Under the pieces are notes generated by a model. It worked only from the letters and a program-made list of their open reading frames with translations. It did not search any database and was not told the origin of the DNA. Below are positions 59,792 through 64,000 of a stretch of DNA of 64,000 nt, piece by piece. The translations under genes and the position numbers were made by a program. Source of the DNA: RH-AL1 sp965249685. GTDB lineage: Bacteria; Pseudomonadota; Alphaproteobacteria; Rhizobiales; Beijerinckiaceae. The first letter of the stretch is position 1. Each line of letters opens with the position of its first letter. The DNA lies in the NCBI GenBank assembly GCA_965249685.1, contig CBDFMN010000003.1, positions 1,488,001 through 1,552,000 on the forward strand, written 5' to 3'.

Positions 59792-60799
59792 ATGCGCATC
59801 AGCGTGATCGGAGCAGGCGTGGCCGGCCTGACCGTCGCCTATGAATTCGTCCGCGCGGGCTGCGCGGTGACGATCAGCGAACGCCACGCCGCGGGCGGGC
59901 GCGGCTGCTCCTTTTACGCAGGCGGAATGATCGCCCCTTGGTGCGAGGCGGAGAACGGCGGCTCGCTCATCGCCGAGCTTGGCGCGGAGGCCTTGGACTA
60001 TTGGCGGCACGTGGTGCCCGTCGCGACCCGGCGCGGGAGCCTGCTCGTCGCGCCCGCACGCGACCTGCCGGAATTGGCGCGGTTTGGCCGCCGCACAAGC
60101 CATTTCGATACCATCGACGCCGACGCGCTCGCCGCGTTGGAGCCGGACCTGGCGGGCCGGTTCGGCCGTGCCCTCTATTTTCAGGAGGAGGCGCACCTCG
60201 ACCCGCGCGAGGCTGTCGTCGCACTGCATCGCCTCCTCGACGCGAGCGGGCTCGTCAGCTTCCGTTTCGGCGCGGAAGCCCAGGACGGCGGCGACGGCGA
60301 TTGGACGATCGACTGCCGCGGCCACGCCGCGCGCGACCAGCTTCCGGACCTTCGCGGCGTGAAAGGCGAGATGCTCGTGCTTCAGACCCGCGACATCACG
60401 CTCTCGCGCCCGGTCCAACTGCTGCACCCGCGCACGCCCGTCTACATCGTTCCGCGTGCCGAGGGGCGCTTTATGGTGGGTGCCACCATGGTCGAGAACG
60501 AGGAGCGCGGCCGCGTTACCGCCCGCGCCATGCTCGACCTGCTCGGTGCCGCCTACACGATCCATCCCGCCTTCGGCGAGGCCGAGATCGTGGAAATGGG
60601 CTGCGACCTGCGCCCCGCCTTCCCCGACAACCTGCCGCGCATCCGTCGCGCGGGACGGCGGCTGTTCGTCAACGGTCTGTTCCGCCATGGTTTTCTTCTT
60701 GCGCCCGCGCTCGCCAGCCGAGCCCGGCGCATCGTTCTCGACGGCGCAACGTTCCCGGAGGTCAGCGATGCAGATCAGCGTCAACGGCAAAGCGCGTGA
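59792..60799 (+). CDS. thiO: Glycine oxidase ThiO
   Basis: FAD enzyme that oxidises glycine to dehydroglycine for thiazole synthesis in aerobes; 335 residues. It has the FAD-binding start MRISVIGAGVAGLTVAYEFV, ERHAAGGRGCSFYAGGMIAP, VYIVPRAEGRFMVGATMVEN, and a C-terminal GLFRHGFLLAPALASRAR. GCGGAGGTGA precedes the ATG. The end overlaps the start of thiS by 32 bases. It is the first gene after the TPP riboswitch. Confidence 0.92.
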   Translation: MRISVIGAGVAGLTVAYEFVRAGCAVTISERHAAGGRGCSFYAGGMIAPWCEAENGGSLIAELGAEALDYWRHVVPVATRRGSLLVAPARDLPELARFGRRTSHFDTIDADALAALEPDLAGRFGRALYFQEEAHLDPREAVVALHRLLDASGLVSFRFGAEAQDGGDGDWTIDCRGHAARDQLPDLRGVKGEMLVLQTRDITLSRPVQLLHPRTPVYIVPRAEGRFMVGATMVENEERGRVTARAMLDLLGAAYTIHPAFGEAEIVEMGCDLRPAFPDNLPRIRRAGRRLFVNGLFRHGFLLAPALASRARRIVLDGATFPEVSDADQRQRQSA

Positions 60800-60965
60800 G
60801 GTAACAGCGGCGACGTTGGCCGCCCTACTCGACGAACTCGACTACGGCGGCGCCACGGTCGCGACCGCCATCAACCAGGATTTTGTCCGCGCCGCCGACC
60901 GCGGCCGGACGGATCTGAGGGACGGCGACGCCGTGGAAATCCTCGTGCCCCGGCAAGGAGGCTGA
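60768..60965 (+). CDS. thiS: Sulfur carrier protein ThiS
   Basis: The 65-residue ubiquitin-like protein begins MQISVNGKAREVTAATLAAL, and its C-terminus ends in Gly-Gly (LVPRQGG). The terminal glycine is adenylated and then thiocarboxylated to give sulfur to the thiazole. The start is ATG with CCCGGAGG upstream inside thiO, whose end it overlaps. Two bases separate its stop from the thiG start. Confidence 0.93.
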   Translation: MQISVNGKAREVTAATLAALLDELDYGGATVATAINQDFVRAADRGRTDLRDGDAVEILVPRQGG

Positions 60966-60967
60966 GC

Positions 60968-61777
60968 ATGGACGATGAGTTGAGGTTTACGGACCTCACG
61001 TTCTACGGCGAGCGACAGGCGTCGCGGCTGCTGGTCGGCAGCGCGCTCTATCCCTCGCCCGCGGTCATGGCGGACGCGATCCGCGCCGCTGGTGCAGGCG
61101 TCGTCACCGTCTCCCTACGCCGCGAGTCCGGCGCCAGCCGCGCGGGCGGGAGTTTCTGGTCGCTGATCCGCGACCTCGGCGTGCGGGTCCTCCCCAACAC
61201 TGCCGGCTGCCGCACCGTCAAGGAGGCGGTCACGACGGCGCAGATGGCGCGCGAGGTGTTCGACACGCCCTGGGTCAAGCTCGAGGTGATCGGCGAGGAC
61301 GACACACTGACACCCGACGTGTTCGGCCTGGTTGAAGCGGCGGGGATCCTCTCGCGGGAAGGCTTTCAGGTGTTCCCCTATACGACGGAGGACCTCGTGG
61401 TGGCGGAGCGGCTACTCGCCGCCGGATGCGAGGTGCTGATGCCCTGGGGAGCGCCGATCGGCACCGGGCGCGGGCTCAACAATCCCTATGGCCTCAAAGC
61501 CCTGCGCGCGCATTTTCCGAACGTGCCGCTGGTGGTTGATGCGGGCCTCGGCACGCCTTCCCACGCTGCGGCGGCGATGGAACTCGGCTACGACGCCGTG
61601 CTGCTTAACACGGCGATCGCCAAGGCGGCGGACCCCGTGGCGATGGCGAAAGCCTTCGCTTTGGCCGTCGAGGCGGGGCATCTTGCCCGCAGGGCCGGCG
61701 CGATCGAGCCGCGCGACATGGCCGCGCCCTCGACCCCGGTGATCGGCCGCGCCTTCGCCGGATCTGCGCGTGATTGA
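60968..61777 (+). CDS. thiG: Thiazole synthase
   Basis: TIM-barrel enzyme combining 1-deoxyxylulose 5-phosphate, dehydroglycine and ThiS-thiocarboxylate into the thiazole phosphate; 269 residues. Lys104 (PWVKLEVIGED) forms the Schiff base; IGTGRGLNNPYGLKAL and LVVDAGLGTPSHAAAAMELG bind phosphate. The end overlaps thiE by eight bases (GTGATTGA). Confidence 0.95.
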   Translation: MDDELRFTDLTFYGERQASRLLVGSALYPSPAVMADAIRAAGAGVVTVSLRRESGASRAGGSFWSLIRDLGVRVLPNTAGCRTVKEAVTTAQMAREVFDTPWVKLEVIGEDDTLTPDVFGLVEAAGILSREGFQVFPYTTEDLVVAERLLAAGCEVLMPWGAPIGTGRGLNNPYGLKALRAHFPNVPLVVDAGLGTPSHAAAAMELGYDAVLLNTAIAKAADPVAMAKAFALAVEAGHLARRAGAIEPRDMAAPSTPVIGRAFAGSARD

Positions 61778-62378
61778 TCCTTTTTACCTCATCGTTGATT
61801 CGGCGGCGTGGATCGCGCGGCTGCTGCCGCACGGCGTCCGGTTGGTGCAACTGCGGGCTAAGGACAAGCCTCCGCAGGTTATCCACGGGGAAATCGCCGC
61901 CGCCAAACGACTGTGCGACGCTGCCGGGGCACAGTTGATCGTCAACGATTACTGGGAAGCCGCGATCCAGCTCGGGTGCGACCACGTCCACTTGGGGCAG
62001 GAGGACTTGGATGCGGCGGACCTGCCGGCTATCCGCCGTGCCGGCCTGAGGCTCGGCGTCTCCACACACAGCGAAGCCGAACTGGAGCGCGGGCTGCGGG
62101 CCGATCCCGACTATATCGCGCTCGGTCCGGTCTACCCCACCATCTTGAAACAGATGCCGTTCGCGCCGCAGGGCCTGGACAGGGTAGCGGCCTGGAAGCG
62201 AGCGATCGGCGCCATTCCGCTCGTTGGGATCGGAGGCGTGTCGCTGGAGCGCGCCGCCGGCGTCCTGCAAGCTGGGGCGGACAGCGCCGCCGTCGTCACG
62301 GACATCACCCTTCACGCAGATCCCGAGGCCCGGGTGCGAGCCTGGGTCACTGCGACAGAGGCGTTTCGCCGCCGCTGA
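61770..62378 (+). CDS. thiE: Thiamine phosphate synthase
   Basis: Joins thiazole phosphate with hydroxymethylpyrimidine pyrophosphate; 202 residues, starts GTG (MIDPFYLIVDSAAW). Signatures: LVQLRAKDKPPQVIHGE, LIVNDYWEAAIQLGCDHVHL, GLRLGVSTHSEAEL, YIALGPVYPT and IPLVGIGGVSLERAAGVLQA. The sequence is somewhat divergent from E. coli ThiE but all blocks are present. Last gene of the thi cluster. ThiC, ThiD and ThiF are not in the window. Confidence 0.93.
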   Translation: MIDPFYLIVDSAAWIARLLPHGVRLVQLRAKDKPPQVIHGEIAAAKRLCDAAGAQLIVNDYWEAAIQLGCDHVHLGQEDLDAADLPAIRRAGLRLGVSTHSEAELERGLRADPDYIALGPVYPTILKQMPFAPQGLDRVAAWKRAIGAIPLVGIGGVSLERAAGVLQAGADSAAVVTDITLHADPEARVRAWVTATEAFRRR

Positions 62379-62490
62379 GGGAGAAAGCCGCGGGGATCAA
62401 AGCCCTTCACAAGGGCGTCACGAAAGCGATAGACTGTCACGGCGTACGGTCTGCCCCACGTCATGGGGCCAGCAGAGTGAGGTGCCCGGT

Positions 62491-63060
62491 TTGACGGTCC
62501 ACTTCCAGTCGATGGTGTCGCCAGAGGCTTGTCCAGCTCTCGTTCTGAACGCCGATTTTCGGCCGCTGAGCTATTACCCGTTGTCGCTGTGGTCCTGGCA
62601 GGACGCCATCAAGGCCGTTTTCCTCGACCGCGTGAACATCGTCTCGAATTACGACCGCTTCGTGCGAAGCCCCAACTTCGAGATGCAGCTACCTTCGGTC
62701 GTCTCGCTGAAGACCTACATCAAGCCCTCGCGGCATCCGGCTTTCACGCGTTTCAACGTGTTCCTGCGCGACCGGTTCACCTGCCAGTATTGCGGTCAAC
62801 GCGAGGACCTGACCTTCGACCACGTGGTGCCACGCTCCAAAGGCGGGATGACGACGTGGGAGAACGTCGTGGCCGCCTGCTCAACCTGCAACCTGCGCAA
62901 GAGCGACCGGCTGTGCCAGCAAGCCAATATGCACCCGGCGGCCAAGCCTTTCGCGCCGAGCATCAACGACCTCCATCGCAACGGCCGCCTGTTCCCGCCC
63001 AATTACCTCCATCAGAGCTGGATGGACTATCTCTACTGGGATTCCGAGCTCGAACCGTAG
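62491..63060 (+). CDS. HNH endonuclease family protein
   Basis: The 189-residue protein has the HNH motif: FTCQYCGQREDLTFDHVVPR, SKGGMTTWENVVAACSTCNL then RKSDRL. Two CxxC pairs bind zinc; His in FDHVVPR is the catalytic general base. The N-terminal region (NADFRPLSYYPLSLWSWQDA, IKAVFLDRVNIVS) is shared with a conserved Rhizobiales family of stand-alone HNH proteins. The start is TTG with GAGG upstream; ATG at 62512 is an alternative. No restriction or phage genes are nearby, so a host housekeeping role is likely. Confidence 0.85.
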   Translation: MTVHFQSMVSPEACPALVLNADFRPLSYYPLSLWSWQDAIKAVFLDRVNIVSNYDRFVRSPNFEMQLPSVVSLKTYIKPSRHPAFTRFNVFLRDRFTCQYCGQREDLTFDHVVPRSKGGMTTWENVVAACSTCNLRKSDRLCQQANMHPAAKPFAPSINDLHRNGRLFPPNYLHQSWMDYLYWDSELEP

Positions 63061-63073
63061 GCCACCGGGTCGC

Positions 63074-63901
63074 TCAACGATCCTCCTCCATGAAGTCGCA
63101 ATGGCGAGCCTCGGTCGCTTCGTCGGCCGGAAACAGACACTCGACCCGCATTTCCTGCGTGGCCGCGGTCTGCGGCGTACCGACGGTGGTGATCATCGAG
63201 AAGTAGCTCAGCACCTCGCCATTCTTGACGAAGCGAAGCGGCACTATGGGCAATGGGTCCGACTTGTTCGGCGCCGCCTGGATCGTCTCGACGTCGGGAT
63301 AGGCGACCAGGGCGGCGAGAAGCGCCCCGGTCTTCTCGTCGACGATACGGCCCACCGCCTCACGGCGAACGCGCGCCAGCAACGCCTCCGCCGCCTCCGC
63401 CCAATCAAGGATGTAGGGGCGAAGCCCGTGCGGATCGAACAGGAGGTGGAGCATGTTACGCGGCGCCTCGCGCGCGCCCATGTCGATGAAGCGATTGAAG
63501 AAGCGTGGCGCGGACTCGTTGGTGAGCAGCACCGTCCAGTACCGGTCCATGACGATCGCTGGGAATGGTTCGTGCTGGCGGAGCATCCGCTGCAGCGCTT
63601 TGGTCACGATCTGCATGTCCGAAGCGTTCCAGGCGTCTTCGGAATAGACCGGAGCATAACCTGCGGCGAGCAGCAGCATGTTGCGGTCTCGCAGAGGAAC
63701 GTCGAGCGCTTCCGCAATCTCCAGCAGCGTTGCACGGCCAAGGCCGCTGCGCCCACTTTCGACGAAGCTGATGTGGCGCTGCGAGACGCCCGTATCCAGC
63801 GAAAGGTCGAATTGGCTTTTGCCTCGCACGTCGCGCCAGTGCCGCAGGAGCGCGCCAAGCTCGGTGGCGGGCCGTTTGGAAGCTTGCGCGGACGCGATCA
63901 T
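63074..63901 (-). CDS. XRE-type transcriptional regulator with MmyB-like ligand-binding domain
   Basis: The 275-residue protein has an N-terminal helix-turn-helix (RGKSQFDLSLDTGVSQRHIS, FVESGRSGLGRATLLEIAEA). A C-terminal MmyB-like domain follows (MLLAAGYAPVYSEDAWN, FPAIVMDRYWTVLLTNESAP), a group that may bind fatty acids or related ligands. The start MIASAQASKRPATEL was chosen over an in-frame ATG 23 codons upstream near the window end. Its target, perhaps divergently transcribed, lies outside the window. Confidence 0.88.
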   Translation of the reverse strand: MIASAQASKRPATELGALLRHWRDVRGKSQFDLSLDTGVSQRHISFVESGRSGLGRATLLEIAEALDVPLRDRNMLLLAAGYAPVYSEDAWNASDMQIVTKALQRMLRQHEPFPAIVMDRYWTVLLTNESAPRFFNRFIDMGAREAPRNMLHLLFDPHGLRPYILDWAEAAEALLARVRREAVGRIVDEKTGALLAALVAYPDVETIQAAPNKSDPLPIVPLRFVKNGEVLSYFSMITTVGTPQTAATQEMRVECLFPADEATEARHCDFMEEDR

Positions 63902-64000
63902 GGGGCGAGCCTTGGAACGACGGTGCAGCGAACCGACCGAGTCAAAAGCTCGGTCGACCGTGTTCAACACGGATTCCAGGCCTGCGCCCTGAAGCGCTCT

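Overview
The window is high-G+C chromosomal DNA from an alphaproteobacterium, almost certainly of the order Hyphomicrobiales (Rhizobiales). Signs of this are hisZ beside hisG, cckA beside recA and alaS, an rpsA/sppA/ihfB/lapA/trpF/trpB group, a SahR-type regulator ahead of metF-metH, an RNase P RNA of ordinary bacterial layout, and a 2048-residue membrane-anchored protein that looks like the Growth Pole Ring (GPR/RgsE) proteins of polar-growing Hyphomicrobiales. The exact family cannot be fixed by eye; Beijerinckiaceae or Methylobacteriaceae is a guess. Nearly all of the window is dense housekeeping sequence. I see no insertion sequences, prophage, CRISPR array or tRNA gene.

Layout. 1-2.6 kb: the end of an alpha-E (DUF403) protein, an L,D-transpeptidase split by an apparent frameshift, and a DUF2076 protein. 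2.7-6.4 kb: hisS, hisZ, hisG. 6.5-14 kb: an MprF-type membrane protein, pheS (without pheT), glk, hpf-ptsN, a YgjP-like metallohydrolase, trmB and metK. 14.2-16.8 kb: a TIGR01459 HAD hydrolase, a CheY-like receiver and ribF. 16.8-25.2 kb, mostly minus strand: rpsA, an Hsp70-like gene, sppA, ihfB, lapA, trpF and trpB, preceded by a methyltransferase. 25.4-31.9 kb: rfbC, an unknown gene, a FliO-like protein with a long proline-rich tail, cckA and recA. 32-41.2 kb: alaS, a phasin with a candidate general-stress promoter, a SixA-like phosphatase, an exported protein, the YcjX/YcjF-type pair, a VOC protein and a small gene. 41.3-43.1 kb: a ferredoxin and its probable reductase, and an orphan Hpt protein. 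43.4-49.5 kb: the GPR-like giant. 49.5-52 kb: rnpB, then lipoprotein, amidase and UDG-like genes joined by 4-base overlaps. 51.9-57.6 kb: sahR-metF-metH with a perfect 22-bp operator palindrome. 58-59.6 kb: PsiF-repeat protein, an ETFB-lysine-methyltransferase-like gene and trmO. 59.6-62.4 kb: a TPP riboswitch and thiO-thiS-thiG-thiE. 62.5-64 kb: an HNH endonuclease and an MmyB-type regulator.

Several genes link functionally. MetK, MetH, MetF, SahR and several methyltransferases together form a methionine/SAM/SAH economy. CckA, the CheY-like receiver and the Hpt protein are phosphorelay parts. The GPR-like scaffold, L,D-transpeptidase and amidase all point to envelope growth. The most striking item is the GPR-like protein: its core has 22-residue repeats that stay in exact register for 26 units, with a 44-residue (132-bp) higher-order repeat over part of it. 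It was judged from architecture, not from a database search.
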